Numbered from the stretch's first letter, positions 24,171 to 36,905 are shown. The stretch: DNA of 64,000 nt from Metallyticus violacea (GCA_030762175.1 CM060831.1:7313501-7377500); one strand, 5' to 3'. A program made the numbers and translations. The notes: generated from the sequence alone by a model not told the origin.

Positions 24171-24360
24171 GTGGTTTCTTTTTGTGATACTTATAGATTG
24201 CAAGAATTCTATTGTCCCCTAATGCCACATAGAAATGCCATATATTATTTCATTTCATTAATTAATAAGGCAATTATTTCAATTTTATATATAAATGTTT
24301 TTAAAGTTATTGTGTTGTGTGGGGAATTCGCTTATTTACGCAGCTCCTGCGAGACGGAGT

Positions 24361-25034
24361 TTTATTGCGAGACAATTATAGTGCAGAATTTGCCACAATT
24401 TTCAAACAAGTTTAATTAGAGCGTGCATGGATGTTAAATACGTCAAGAAACGATACAGCGGCTAAAATTAAGCTGTCTTTAAACTGTACTCCGTACCTTA
24501 TGACTGTGCTCATGCTGCTGTTACTGTACACGGGGGCAACGCAACGGCGTAGAGAAATCAATTTCACTTGCTTCTTTAAGAACCCCCCCCCCCAACCGTC
24601 TAATTACATGTTCCCAAACTTCCTCGGGTCAGTTGTGAGAGGAGCGGCTTTGTGACTTTGTCGTAACTTTAAACAAAAGAACAAGCCATAAAAAGCACTT
24701 CGCATCTTGTCCTTGCCTGCCTCATTGGAACAACGTGCTGCACTGCAGAGTTTCAGCAAGGTGGGTTGCTGGCAAGTGACACGACCTTTTTTAAAGCAAC
24801 ATTCGCAGACCCCAAGTCGTATGAACCTGGCAACTCGATGGCTTCCGCTTCCATCTTACAAAGCGCCGATGTTCAGCGAAGGTGTAATTATTACTAAACC
24901 TTTGAGGTTCCGGCTATTACTGCTAATTACAGCTTTATTTAATGAACACATTATTCTTTCAAAGGAGGCTCAATGCTATCCGTACGAAAGTTTTGAGACA
25001 TGGGAGAAATGGAAAAGACTAGACTCTCTCCGAC
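24361..25034. other. No gene seen
   Basis: A plus-strand frame from 24707 crosses into the antisense of the mariner and has no domain. A C-run at about 24583-24592 is notable only as low complexity. Confidence 0.55.
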
Positions 25035-26050
25035 TATTGCATCTTTTCAAAGCACTCTCTTCCACACTCTATACACTTGGCCATACTCAAAAACCACTTC
25101 TCAAAGCACTCCTGCCACTCATTTTCCTCAAGGGTGAAGAGTTCATTTTCACATGCTACAAGCCTCTTCACGGCATCCTCGAATGTGATTTTTTACCACT
25201 GTAAAGAGAAAGTAATCTCATGGAGCCAGGTCAGGACTGTACGGAGGATAAGTCATGAGTCGAGCCTGTGTGGACTTCTGAAACTGAATGATGATGTTAG
25301 CCGTGTGAGCGGAGGCGTTGTCATGGTGAACTCAGAATCCCCCTCGGTCCTGTACTTGGACGGCGTTCTCGGAGCTTGTAGAAAACTTCCAGCAGGCAGA
25401 CTGCGGTGTACTACTGCACAGTGACCATCTTCTGCTCCTTCAGAGGAACTGTTGAAAATGTGGTCTACATTTACTTCCCAACACTTCGGCCTCTCTTCAC
25501 TTTCCTGGGTGAAGCATCATCTGAAAACATCCTAACTGCCCACTGTCGTGTTCCTCTCAGGGTCAAATACGTAAATCCATGTTTCCCACTGTGATGACAT
25601 CAGAAGCGGGTCTTGAGGTCAGTCCGTCGAATCTCTGCAGCATTTCTTCACAACATTCTACGGGTGTGAGCTTTTGTCCCTCTGTCAAATTGTGGGGCAC
25701 CCAAAGGGAGGAAATCTTGCTGACGAGAGACAAATGGCCGTGCAGAAGTTTTGGTACTGCTGGTTGTCCAATCTGGAGGGCTGCCTCGATGTCCTTAAAT
25801 TTTACGGGATTGTTTTTTCGCGTAACCATGTTTTCCACTGCGACGTTTTCCTCGGGCACTGTCGTTGTCGCACGCCCACTTCTCTCATCTTACAGTGAAG
25901 TTCGGCCCCTTTTAAGTTCTGCAAACCGGCGGGAAAGTGTAGCCCTAGATGGAGCACGGAAACGTCTGTTGCAAGAGCTCAAGTTTTTTTGGACTCGTAT
26001 AAACCATTCTTGAAATCATAAAGATTCATAGTGCGAAAATGCTTTCTCTC
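25035..26050 (-). pseudogene. Mariner-like transposase relic
   Basis: On the minus strand the order is MNLYDFKNG near 26030, FAELKRGRTSL, the helix-turn-helix VKFKDIEAALQIGQPAVPKL, WVPHNLTEGQKLTPVE and a damaged GDE region. After a shift come VHHDNASAHTANIIIQF, then LMTYPPYSPDLAPCDYFLF and a C-terminus with FLSMAKCIECG near 25050. Length and domain order are complete, but frameshifts and stops disable it. The long plus-strand frames here are its antisense shadows. Confidence 0.8.
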
Positions 26051-26352
26051 CAGCTCCGTAGTAACGACTGGCTATCAGTGCACGGGAGAGGTTGTTTAGC
26101 CTCACACTCTGGAATTCGGGAGTGGGGAAGGTTCGCTACCTGGCAGCGTTTTACTCGTAAGGGATGCAGCTACCACATTGTTACATTCGTTTTAAATGGG
26201 TCAACATTCACTCCTCATTTCAAAACTTTCGCTGTGCCTTTCGTGTGATTAATCAACTCAAAGCAAAGTTCATCAATGTTACAACGTAATCAGGGACCTG
26301 TAAGCGGGTGTGTTGCTTTGCAAAAAGGGCAGGTCTTTGGAAAAATTACTGC

Positions 26353-26414
<62 letters not shown>

Positions 26415-27439
26415 TAAATTGACAATGTTGCGTCAGGTTATGGAGAAAGTTAAATAAAAAACATTAGTAGGAAAAAATATAAATTAAAAGAGGTTATTCG
26501 CGAAGAAAAATGAAATGCACAGTAAGGAAAAAAGTCGCTTCGCAGTCACTGAGTGATAATCTAATGTTAGCGGAAGTATTTCACTTGGCAACAAACCCCG
26601 AGCCGGGCCATTGGCACATCGTTCAATGTGGGGATTATGTAGCTAAAAACATGTCAACAGAAGGCAATTTCGGGGTGGTCAGCTACTGTCACCGAAATAA
26701 ATTGTGTTGTAGCCCTCTCTCCAACTATAGCTGCATTGCTGAGAAAATTTCCTTCCGCACTTTATCATCACGTTAATTTTAACTTTAATGCACTAAAAAG
26801 AGAGTTGTACCCAATTACATTCAAAATATCGATATATTTGGAAGCTAGATTCGGTTTCTTTGAGTTTAAAATATATTTATAAATGACTACCCAACATCAA
26901 CAGTAACCAGTGTTGAAAAGTGCAAGCATAATTATTGGTCACTGGTCTCCGAGATGCACTGATGTGAAGAATTGCTTCTTAAGCTAAAACCATTAATTAT
27001 TCCGGATTCTCATTGTCAGCTGAAGACATAAGTATATTGCTCTTGTTCTTGGCAACTGTTTTCTGTGGCTCACAAAACTTCTGAAGCAGACTGTACCCAC
27101 ATCTTTAACGAAATTTCAAGCGATGCCTAACGACTCTCAGTTGTTTATTTCCGTAACTAAGGCGTTGTCAAGGCACAGAAACGGTCGTTAAGGAAAACCG
27201 TCATATGTATCAATTTGTATCGACTTTATCGATTCTCAGAGATGTAGCTTTCTCACTACGTCTGGATTTCCTTGCTCTTGAATCATCTGGCCATGTTTCT
27301 GAGAGGCCAAGAACTAAACCGTATAAGACATTAAGAAAAACAACTGTATCAAAATGTTTACCCCATTATTTTATGTTAGTAATTTACTGTTTTTGATGTA
27401 TGGGCATCGAATATGTTAAACACTTCTCTGCTATTCATT
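26051..27439. other. No gene seen apart from a microsatellite
   Basis: An 88-codon plus frame at 26510-26776 has several Cys residues but no pattern I can assign. The left 250 bases probably include the mariner leader. Confidence 0.5.
26354..26414. repeat. (TAA)n microsatellite
   Basis: About twenty TAA units, one of the longest in the window. Confidence 0.92.
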
Positions 27440-28475
27440 AATAAGAGGGTAGTTTGAAAATTTTGATAAACGTTCAAGTAAACATTTTTTCGTAACATAC
27501 TTCATTTCTCGAGTCTCCATCGATGTCTACACACTTGGTGCAGCGAGTTTCTAATTTTTCCATCCCATCGAAAAATCAGGATATGTCAAACTGTAAAATA
27601 CTCATTGACGGCGACGATCACTTCATTTTATGAACGTTTCTTCCCACCAAGCCTAAATTTCAAGTTCAGAATTAGGAAAAAGCCACTTATGGCTAAATCC
27701 TAAGAATAGTGACTGCTGCTGCGTGGGGTGGAGCACTACCCTGTCCAAGATTGACAAGTTTTTGAGTGTCAATCTTGGTTGTTATTCATTCAATCCTACA
27801 ATGAAGCATAATAGACCGCAGTTACGGATCTGCCCTTTTCCCTATCAGAATTATACCCTGGGAAACCCAAAAATACTGGCGATCACCTTTCCAGCTGCTG
27901 AAATAGTCCTCCCTTTCTTTGGCGCGCTGTCGCCGGTCTTTGTGCGAGTACATTGTTTTGACTGCTGCTTTGTCTCCGCAGTGTAATGGTAGGTAAGTTT
28001 CGTCCACAGACGCGAATTGGCGCAAGAAGTTGTGGGGATTGCGATAAACGTGTCAAATGTTCTTCCGCACGAGTTTCTGCTCAACAGTCAGCAATCACAG
28101 CACCCAATGAGCACACAGCTTTCCCATTTCTAATATTTCATGCAGCAAATTGTACATTTGTTCATATGATTGGCCCACAATCGCAGCTAACAGGTGCTCT
28201 TATATTTTGAAGTCTTGCCTTACGATTTTTTTCAAATGTTTTTTCTGCCCGGTGACCTCAACTGGAAGGCCGGAACGCGCTTCATCTTCAGTGCTGCTTC
28301 TACCCGTTTAAACTGATTCATTCAGGAGTAAACGGGTCTTCAATGACGGTGTAGAGTCCGCATGAAGTTCATCCAACTATGCTTGATCTGCTTAGCAGTT
28401 CAACCCTTTAAATAGAAATGTTTAATAACAGCACGAAACTCAGCCCCCCCCCCCCTACCATTTTCTATGGCACGT
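27440..28475 (-). pseudogene. Mariner-like transposase relic
   Basis: The minus strand gives AVIKHFYLKG and AKQIKHSWMN (N-terminus), FKRVEAALKMK, EQMYNLLHEILEMGKLCAHWV and QFASVDETYLPLHCGDK (first catalytic region). GIILIGK follows, and a C-terminal MEKLETRCTKCVDIDGDS lies near 27540. A terminal-like sequence AGAGGGTAGTTTGAAAA lies at 27446. It is nearly full length and of the same subfamily as the 9960 copy, with frameshifts throughout. The second and third catalytic regions are not clear. Confidence 0.75.
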
Positions 28476-28673
28476 GTGACACTGACCACTTAAGACAGCT
28501 GTCAACAATTAACTAAACAATCACATCTGACTGAATATTTGTCTAAAAATCGCTAAACGAATCACTCTTACCAATAAAGGTGCCAGGATATTTGCCAGGC
28601 TTATCAAACTATCCTCATAAGGTGAAATTGTTTCAGAACATTCGCATATCGTAGTGAGACAGCCTACCTACCA

Positions 28674-28974
28674 ACCGCCACGGGTGACCAAGGTCGTTAA
28701 GGCGCGGACTCGTGAGCGGAAGGTCTAGGGTTCGAATCCCGCCAGGACTGTCCTCCCTAACTGAGGATTTTTGCAGGTTTTTCTCAGTCCTCATAAATGA
28801 CAAATGCCGGGGAGGTACCCTAAACGTATGCCTGGAACTTTTCCTTCCTTAATAATTCTTTCCCAATATAACATTTCATTTCATTTATCATCAGTGTCCA
28901 TCGCCTGTGGTTCCTCAGTAGTAAAAACGGGCGTTAATCGCTATTTAAAAATTAAAAATAAAAAAATTAAAAAA
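28674..28974 (+). repeat. SINE-I, full copy with 11-base target duplication
   Basis: Head CGCCACGGGTGACCAAGGTC, B box GGTTCGAATCC and end AACGGGCGTTAATCGC. Target duplication CCTACCTACCA (28663-28673) and CCTATCTACCA (28975-28985). Confidence 0.88.
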
Positions 28975-29207
28975 CCTATCTACCACTGTGGTGTAAATGC
29001 GAAAGAACTCACACAAGCACATATGAAAACATTGGGAAACAACATTTAAAAACGAAGATGTCCCAATGTTAGTTGAAAAAAAGCTCTTTCGAAGAACTGG
29101 AAATCGGCCTGTGAACACGTGCTAACCATTAAAAAAAGATACAGGGAAACAAACAATTTAATGGACAAAATGGTCGGTTCATAATAAATTTAGAGGTTTG
29201 TTAATTT

Positions 29208-29482
29208 GATTTATTTACGGACGATCTTTAACATCTCATGTAATCAGCGTCCTATTGAATTCAAGGCGTGAAACGGCCCCGATAAACTTTGCTCAGAGGC
29301 CTCTTCTTTCGGGCTTGAGGTTCTTTTTCGTGCCGTAAATCTACGACACGGGATCCATGGCTTTACTTCCCTTCCGACGGAAGCCATAGTTAGGATTTTT
29401 ACGCCTGAAAATCCTGGTGGGGTTTGAGCCCGCGATCTTCGGTTCAGAAGGCAAGTATGGTTACCACTACACCACCCCGACA
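29208..29482 (-). repeat. SINE-II, near-complete copy
   Basis: Inverted copy with the full head at the right: GGTGGTGTAGTGGTAACCAT is the A-box region, and CGCGGGCTCAAACCCC is the damaged B box. The 3' tail is at the left. No target duplication was identified. Confidence 0.86.
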
Positions 29483-29499
29483 ATTTTCAGATGATGAAA

Positions 29500-30425
29500 A
29501 TGGGAACTAGTTTGTAATATATGAAGGAAAGGAGCCAGAAGGAGAAGAGGAAGATTCCGTCACTTGCGACACAGGCTTAATAGAGGGACTGTCCTTCTTA
29601 CCTCCATCACCATAGCAATGCCTGAAGGAAGAGCGAGCGGGAAGGGTGAGTATTCTTGTCTCTTTCTAACCACCACCAGACAACTTCAATATCAGACTCC
29701 AGATATGCCCGAACGTTCACAAGCGACAGGGACCATTCCTGACGCTATGTCCAAATAATGACTCCCGAAATTATTCAGCAAAAAAATATAAGACATGTGT
29801 TAGGCGATTGAAAACTGAAGGTGCGAGAGGTTGCTGAAGCTGGGGAGATCGGGCATATCTTTTGTACGACATTTGCAAACGAAAAAGTTGCGATGTGGGT
29901 GCCGCGTTTGCTAACTACTGACTAGAAAAAAGAACCAGCTGTCACTTCCACACAGAATATGCAGCTGTTTAAAACGATCCCAAGTGAATTTCGGAGAAGA
30001 CATGTGACAGTCAGGATCCACCAGCCGGACATGAAAGAGTAGACGAAACAGTGCTTTGCTCTGAAGCAGGAAAGGTGATGGTGACAGTGTTTTGGAATTG
30101 CCAATTGACTTCATGGAAAATAGCAAAAACATAACCACGCTGTGCCACTGGAAGAATTAAACGACGCGATCAAGAAGAATCGTCCGCATATGGCGAAGAA
30201 AAAGGTCAGGATAACGATCCAGCGCACAGGTCTGCAATTGCAATCTGAAAATGATTGGACTTATGGACACCACCCGCCCACGCTCTCCGGATTTCGCTCC
30301 CTGGGCTAATTCCTGTTCCCGAACATGAAGAAATAGCCAGTAGGAAAGAAAGAGGTTGTTGCGAAACAAATGCGCGTTTTACACAGCTGGAATAAGTTTA
30401 TAAAACCGAATATGCTGATAAATAA
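29500..30425 (+). pseudogene. Mariner-like transposase relic
   Basis: Recognisable pieces are RRLKTEGAREVAEAGEIGH (second helix-turn-helix, from about 29800), EKVAMWVPRLLTTD, SEFRRRHVTVRIHQPDMKE (first catalytic region, D lost), LEELNDAIKKNRP-like sequence, and DNDPAHRSAI (second catalytic region). PARSPDFAPW near 30290 is the third region. It is strongly decayed. The part before 29740 is uncertain. Confidence 0.65.
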
Positions 30426-31337
30426 CTTTTTTTACACAAGTTCTCTTTATTTTGCACGAACTTATCAAAAGCCCGAAGAAAGGCTTCGTTTTGCTGACCT
30501 GCCCTTAATATGTTTTCATTATTAAAATTAAAAATTTATTAATAGTGACTACTGCGTGGTTTTTGTTCGTAGTTGTTTTAAAATCGCTTGAGGCGCTTGT
30601 GAGGTCATAATTTAATATTCCCTCGATGGGTATTGGTTATCTGCAGTTTGGGGACTAACGGCAAATATTGCAACGAGTTACCCATATCTGCGGTTAACGC
30701 TGCCAGTGACAAAATGGTCACTGAATCGGAAAAATGGTATTTAAACTTTTCTTAATTAAAAAGCCATGAAACGCATTTATATTCCAAATGAAAATATTCC
30801 AGGTTAATGAAGCAAATAGTTTTAATGTTTATTAACCCTACAAATCTCCCACACAATGAAGGTGCATATTTAGACATTAAACGCTGCACGGCTGTGACAG
30901 TTAACAGCAGGTAGTCAGTCAAGTGGTGCCAACCCCGGAATACACAGTTGAGCGATAATATCACCGCTAAAAACTCTTGCTTTTCAGATAATATCGGTTT
31001 CCTTTCCACGTTCAACTGGCGACTAACTTTGAGAGAAAAAGTAATAACGAACCTTTAACTTTTCTGCCGTTCTTTCAACTTTTAATGAAATTCATTCCAC
31101 GCTCAAATATTTGTTAATTTCCTTTCGATTAAGAAATACACTCAGCGGTGGGGAATTAAATATAAGAGAACTTCAAACTTAAAACTAAGCTATGATGACT
31201 ACAGGGAAAATATATAAAATCGTTTCTTTTAGATCCCTTAAGTTTTCATTGTAGTCTGCTCCATTGTGTGAGTCCTCGTGACAGAATGAAAGTATCCTTC
31301 AAATGTTCAGATACAAAATCTGTTTAAAAAGAAACAG
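30426..31337. other. No gene seen
   Basis: AT-rich. Frames are short and unsupported. Confidence 0.6.
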
Positions 31338-32262
31338 TCTCGCGAGAGCTAAGTAAACTAAGCGAATTCCTCAGCAATTTGAATTTGTTAAGTATATTAC
31401 AGAGCGCTGGAACAGAGACTTTAACCCTAATTGAAGTCATAATGTACTTAATATAAAACATAACTTTCAGGCTTGCAAGTATATGCTTTTCCCGTATCAT
31501 TATTATTATATATAATTTTAGCTTAACGTTTATTGCACTTAGCTGTATCACAACTAAAACGGAATGTGATTAACATTTAAGCTACACAGTCAATTTTAGA
31601 AGTTTGACAGCTCGTTTTTGTGTGTTCCAAAACCGTAGTGTTCTCTTCGCCTGCATTTATTGTACGCTTTACACTACCAATGTTGATAGAGTGCACACTA
31701 CCGCTTAAGATTTGTATATAGCTCCGTATCGCCCAAACATTCCTTTGGTTTTTCCGCTGCTGTTCGCTACTGAAATCGCAGGACGGCCACTGTCAATTAT
31801 TCTTCCATGCGCATGCGTATACTATTCTCCCTATAGTCTTTCACGTCACAGCGAGTTTATCGCTTGGCGAAAACATCCAATACTAACAATATAATCCCCC
31901 CGTATGCCACATCTCCCCCCTCCGAGCCACCTTAATCGACGTCCTCGGCGATTACAAAAATTCTGTTTTCAAGTGTACCCCCACTCCTAATGGTCCGATT
32001 TCCTTAATTTCAGAAACTATTTTTCTTATTTTGTTTAAACTATTTATGCCGAGTTTGGTTGCAAACTTTTTTTTTTTTACTTAAATTTTGATTTTCATGT
32101 AAAAGCACGCTCATAATAGTCTGATATCGCTGAATTTCAGAAACTATTTTACTTGTTTTATTTTAATGGCATATGCCAGTTTCGTTGAATATATATATAT
32201 ATATAACTTTTCATCGTCATTTTATGTGCCTAGTAGGTAGGATCCTTCGGAATTCGCTGAAA
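31338..32262 (-). mobile_element. Helentron-like element, copy H4
   Basis: Minus-strand copy with both ends. The 5' end CAGCGAATTCCGAAGG lies at 32243-32259 and the 3' subterminal GGAATTCGCT at 31361-31370. The 3' hairpin is degraded. Tandem units lie at 31965-32200. A block at 31710-31965, with GCATGCGCATGG and GGGGGGATTAT on the minus strand, is shared with H5 but not with H1, H3 or H6. Confidence 0.55.
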
Positions 32263-33639
32263 GCAATTGCACGCAAATCATTTCTATCTTAGAACATGAG
32301 ATAGCGAGCGTAGGACCAATATCAACACTTTGCTGCAGCTGCAACAATAGGTGCCGCGCGGTAATTTCCGCTATTGTTACTAACCAAGACAGTCTCTTTC
32401 CATTGCTGCCAACAGAAAAAGCATACCTCTTATATTTTCTTCAAATCCCGAAAAGTATAACAACGACGTCATAAGAATATAAATATACTTGTATAACACA
32501 TTAATGCATGTTTACGATAGTACTGGAAATAAAGCCTCGGAAAATATAACTGAAATTTCGACGAAGAAGAGGGTCATTAGAAGAAAGAAAATAATATTGT
32601 CTCAAACCATTGCTTAGTCAAAGAACGGCCATAAAGCCAAATGTTGTTTACTGTACCACAGCCGAGGCCTGACTAATTAGGGAACACACCACTGCCCACA
32701 AGGTCCGGGTTTACGTGTTTAATTTGAAATTTAGTAAATTTCAAAATTTCCTTTATTTGAAAAATTCAGTAACTGAATCACAGTTTGTTTGCGTTTGTAA
32801 TACCAACGTTTTGGAGTAAAAGAGTGTCAGCTTTTTAACACAAGTTAGACCTTAAAGAAATTAATACATTTTAACAAAAATTTAACTATGAGCAGTGCGA
32901 AGTGAAAACAAATATCTAAAATTATGTATGCTTTTTCTGCAAGCTAATGTGCTGGACTCCTAGTACGCCAAAGAGAGGAAGCTAACCATGCGTGACAGAA
33001 TGCGTTCAGAAACTTCGTGAGTAACACTGGTGTGAACTGCCCGTGTCCAGGATATCTTCATAATTAAATGAAATATTGATCCCATATGTCCATGTCGAGA
33101 CCCGGGCGACATGAACCAGTAAGATATCGTGTCGCCACACCCTCTCTGCACACCAAACCACCTCAAGCGATTACTGCAAGGCAGTTCGCTTCTAAACGTC
33201 GCATTAGAACCCTAAAAGTAAGAGTCAATTATGTTGAGCGGCAGATGTTTGCTCTATTGTGTAACCTCTCACGTGTACCTGTCTGTGTTGACTACACACA
33301 ATCCATGTGTTTGTCTTTCTTTAATTTACAGGCACGCACCATGGCAGCACATTATGAAAAGGACTAAATTGAAAATATGCGTTGCAAAAAAGATATATCA
33401 AAATAGAAAATTTTAAAAGAGATTTCATAACAAAACTCTGATATTTCAACCTTTCCATCCAAGTATAGGTATTTATTTGTGTAACGCGTTCTAAAAATAT
33501 CGTACAGCAAAAGAACAAGCAAACAAAACAAAATAATTGTTTTCAACATATTTAAGAGTCCCCTTTTAAAAGAAGTAATTTACTTTTCAGCACATCATCT
33601 TTAACTTCAATGCACTTTAGCCAGCGACATTGGCAGATT
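32263..33639. other. No gene seen
   Basis: A 93-codon plus frame at 33086-33367 overlaps minus frames and matches nothing known to me. Confidence 0.5.
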
Positions 33640-35066
33640 CGCTCGAAAAAGAAACAGAAAGCGGGGAAGAAGAAAATACAAACAGAAATAGAAAAGAAAT
33701 TAATGACGCTAAAAAATAGAGAGCGAAGAGAAAGGAAGAGTTACAAGAGAGGAAATATATTTAAAAAAAAGGGGGAGGAATAAAAAATTAAGCAAAAGAG
33801 AGAGTGTATAATAAGTGGAACGGAAGGACAAACTAAAAAATAAAAAGGAAAGAAGAAAAAAGATTAATTAGATGGTTAGAGGGAAGAAAAAGTGAAAGGG
33901 AAATGAGAAAGAACGACGAAAGAAGGGGTAAAAAAGAGGAAGAAAAAAATTAAAATGTAGGAAAGAAAGAAAAGAAAAATGAAGTATGGAAAGGAAGCAA
34001 AGTGAAGGAAGGCGGGAGGGTAGGAAGAACAGAAGGAATAAATTGAGGAATTAAAAGAAAATAGCAAGAAATAAAAATTATAAAGGGGAGAGTGGGCAGA
34101 AAGAAAGTAGGAGAAAGAATCTATAGAAAAAATGGAAAGAACCAACAACGCAGAGAAAGAAAAAAAAAAGAAAGGGGAAAGTAAGGAAAGAAAATACAGG
34201 AAAAGATGCAATATGTTACAAAGAAATTTAGATATGAAAGGAAAGAAGAAAAAATTAAAGGGAAAAGAGAAAGAAAGAACGGAGTCAAAGAGGAGCAAAG
34301 AAATAAAATTAAGATGAACTGCAGGAAAAGGGTTCTAAGAGGTAGGTAGGTAGGTAGGTAGGTAGGTAGGTAGGTAAAGGAGTGAAAGAATGAAGGAATA
34401 AAAGAAGAAAAACAGAAAGAATTAAACATGAAAAAAGAGTGCACATGGAAGAAATGTTTGAATGAAAGAAAGAAAACAAAAAAGAAACATCTAAAAAGAG
34501 TTTGCTTTTGTTTGGTGTATTTTCAGATGATCTTTTACATTTCAGGTCATCTACGTCCCTGTCAATTAGGAGCGTAAAACAACCGATAAATTTTGAGCAG
34601 AGGCCACTTCTTTCAGGCTTGAGTATCATTTACGTGTCCTACATCTAAGACACTGGATCCACGGCTTTATTTCCGTTTCGAAGAAAGCCATAATTAGGAA
34701 TTTTAATTCCGAAAAAATCCATAGACCCTGGTCGGATTTGAGCCAGCGATCTTGGTTTACTAAGAAAAGAAACTATCGAAATAGGGAAGGAACGAAGATA
34801 TAAAAAGTAAAGCAGGGAGTGAGGGGAAAAAATGGAGAAGGTGCAGAGAAAGAGAAAAAGAGGTGGAAAAGAGAAAAAAGAAAGAGCAAATGAAAAGGGT
34901 TAGAAAGAAACTTAGATAGCAACATGGAAGCAAAACTTATAAAAAAAATGAAAGAGAGGAGAGGAGAGGAGGAAACAAAGATGAAGCTCAGAAAGATAAG
35001 AAAGGTCGAAAGAGGAAGGGTAAGTGCGAAGAGAGTTCCTGCCAAGGAATTGAATTTCTTTAGAAA
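33640..35066. repeat. Purine-rich low-complexity tract, 1.4 kb
   Basis: The plus strand is dominated by A and G (AAGAAAGAAAAG, GGAAGG and similar), with nine AGGT units at 34340-34376. A SINE-II lies inside. The long minus-strand frames rich in Phe, Ser and Leu are products of the composition. Confidence 0.8.
34515..34765 (-). repeat. SINE-II inserted in a purine-rich tract
   Basis: Inverted diverged copy with TTTTGAGCAGAGGCCACTTC and GACACTGGATCCACGGC. The purine tract continues on both sides. Confidence 0.8.
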
Positions 35067-35656
35067 CAAATCCAAAATTTTCTAATTACAGTGGATGAGG
35101 CATCAAAACGATCCTCAATCCATGAGACAACAGCTACATGGAATTTATGAGCATGTTTTGTGTTTTCTTTCTTTATTACAATAGCAGTTTCTTTTCTTTT
35201 CTTTCTTTTTCACATATATTTTGCTTGAGATAATACATAAGGTTGCATAATATTCTCGTTTGATTCTTTCGAACGTTGTCAATCAAACGTATTCCCTTAA
35301 TGTCCGAGACAACTGAAGTAATAACTGTTCAGAGACCAAACTTATTTTAGTAGCAGTGATTAATTGTGTTACTATTTTTTTTTTCTTTCAATAAAGTCGG
35401 TACCAGTTTTGTGCCGAAAGTAATTAAAGAGACGTCCTATTTTAATAATACAGCATTATTTATTTGAAAAATAGTAATATTATTAAGTCAATATGAAGCG
35501 CACACACTGCCACGAAACAAAACATTAGGCAAATGTCCTCCACCGCTTCGTTGACGCACATTCACTCTGTTGGCAAATTTTTAACGACTTTAAAACAAAT
35601 TTCCGATTAAATTTCAACTATGACATGTCTAATTTCCGCCCTCCTATTCAAATAAA
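35067..35656. other. No gene seen
   Basis: AT-rich spacer after the purine tract. Confidence 0.6.

Positions 35657-35706
<50 letters not shown>
35657..35706. repeat. (TAA)n microsatellite
   Basis: About sixteen TAA units. Confidence 0.9.
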
Positions 35707-35707
<1 letters not shown>

Positions 35708-35867
35708 GTGTGGCGCAAAAGACAAGTGTACATCTGGCTCGGACATGATGCTACTGAACAATACGACTAAGCGAGGCGAACAGTGCCACCCCCACTCCTA
35801 AAACCACCCCATGTAAGTTTTCTCGAAGACGTGTATTGCTCTGTACTCTCACAAGCGTTAAAATCAA

Positions 35868-36075
35868 AGAAATTCTCTAAAAATCCTAAGTATGGCTTCC
35901 TTCGGAAGGGAAGTAAAGCCATGGGTCCCGTGTCGTACATTTACAGCACGAAAAAGAACTTCAAGCCTGAAAGAGAGGCCTCTGAGCAAAATTTGTCGGC
36001 CGTTTCACGCCCTGAGTTGAATGGGACGCTGATGACCTCAGATGTTAAAGAGCGTCCATAAATAAATCAATAAAA
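35868..36075 (+). repeat. SINE-II, 5'-truncated
   Basis: Starts at AAAATCCTAAGTATGGC within the body and runs to the end AAAGAGCGTCCATAAATAAA. The tRNA head is missing. It abuts Helentron-like copy H5. Confidence 0.85.
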
Positions 36076-36383
36076 AAAAACATATCGCTCCAGCATTCCC
36101 TAGAAATCGACATTTTTCAATGCCTTTCGGTACTAAAACCGCAGGACGCCGCTATCTGTAAGAGTTGACAAATTATTCGTCCATGCGCATGCGCAGACTA
36201 TTTCCTAAACCGTTGACATCGAGCCTATCGCTTGGCGGGGAAACGTATATGATAATGCTAACAATAACAATCCCCCCGTATACCACATCCCCTCGGGCCA
36301 AATTAATCGACCTCCTGGGCGAATACGTGTTTTCAGTATACCCCCACTCCTAATGGTGCGATTTTCGTGATTTTCAGAAACTA

Positions 36384-36452
<69 letters not shown>
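36384..36452. repeat. (TTA)n microsatellite in copy H5
   Basis: About 22 TTA units interrupting a tandem unit of the element. Confidence 0.92.
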
Positions 36453-36488
36453 GTGTAAATTGCATATACAGCGTTTCATTGCAAGGGA

Positions 36489-36519
<31 letters not shown>

Positions 36520-36787
36520 GGTTACAGGTAAAACTCCACTCATACATAATAGTTTGATTTCGTTGATTTTCATAAACTATTTTTCTAATTTTATTTTAAT
36601 GACAAACACTTAGCTTCGTTGAGAAAAAACAAAAATTTCGGCTGCTAGAGCGATTTTTAAATTTTCGCTTTAGTTTAACCCCAATGGTCAAATTTTGCTG
36701 GTTAAAGACTTGGATGAAATGTTTGTTAATTGATCGTTATATGCCGAGTTTCGTTGGGAAAAACAAAAATTGCGGCCGTTAGAGCAT

Positions 36788-36789
<2 letters not shown>

Positions 36790-36821
<32 letters not shown>
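36790..36821. repeat. (AC)n microsatellite in copy H5
   Basis: About fifteen AC units at the junction between the tandem array and the 5' segment. H1 has a GT-rich tract and H4 an AT-rich one at the same place. Confidence 0.88.
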
Positions 36822-36824
<3 letters not shown>

Positions 36825-36905
36825 CTCCCCCCTCCCCCGTTCTCGTTTTAGTGCCTAGAAAGTAGGATCGATGGAGATTTGAAGAAATGTTTCTAAAATC
36901 TTTTC

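Larger units (their letters stand above)
23040..24360 (+). mobile_element. Helentron-like element, copy H3, split by a SINE
   Basis: Tandem units at 23050-23200 and 23490-23600 flank an inverted SINE-I. The right half at 23590-24320 matches H1 and H6. The end carries GGAATTCGCT at 24323-24332, then the perfect hairpin CGCAG-CTC-CTGCG at 24339-24351. A (TAA)n tract sits at 24138-24170. The left end is missing. Confidence 0.65.
36110..36905 (-). mobile_element. Helentron-like element, copy H5
   Basis: Minus-strand copy that shares the GCATGCGCAT-containing block with H4 (36115-36365) and the tandem units (36530-36790). It also shares a 5' segment, GATCCTACTTTCTAGGCAC, with H4 and H7. Long (TTA)n at 36384-36452, poly-T at 36488-36510 and (AC)n at 36790-36821 have expanded inside it. 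The 3' end is lost next to a SINE-II. Confidence 0.5.

Noticed and set aside
24707..26013. Plus-strand frames of 165, 115 and 144 codons
   Set aside because: From 25035 on they are antisense to the minus-strand mariner, and the first part has no recognisable motif.
29208..29483. 79-codon minus frame
   Set aside because: It is simply the translated SINE-II, whose copies at 35783-36061, 39024-39320 and 44394-44750 give similar frames.
33876..34629. Long minus-strand frames rich in Phe, Ser and Leu, resembling membrane proteins
   Set aside because: They are the complement of the purine-rich tract and overlap one another in three frames, so composition explains them.
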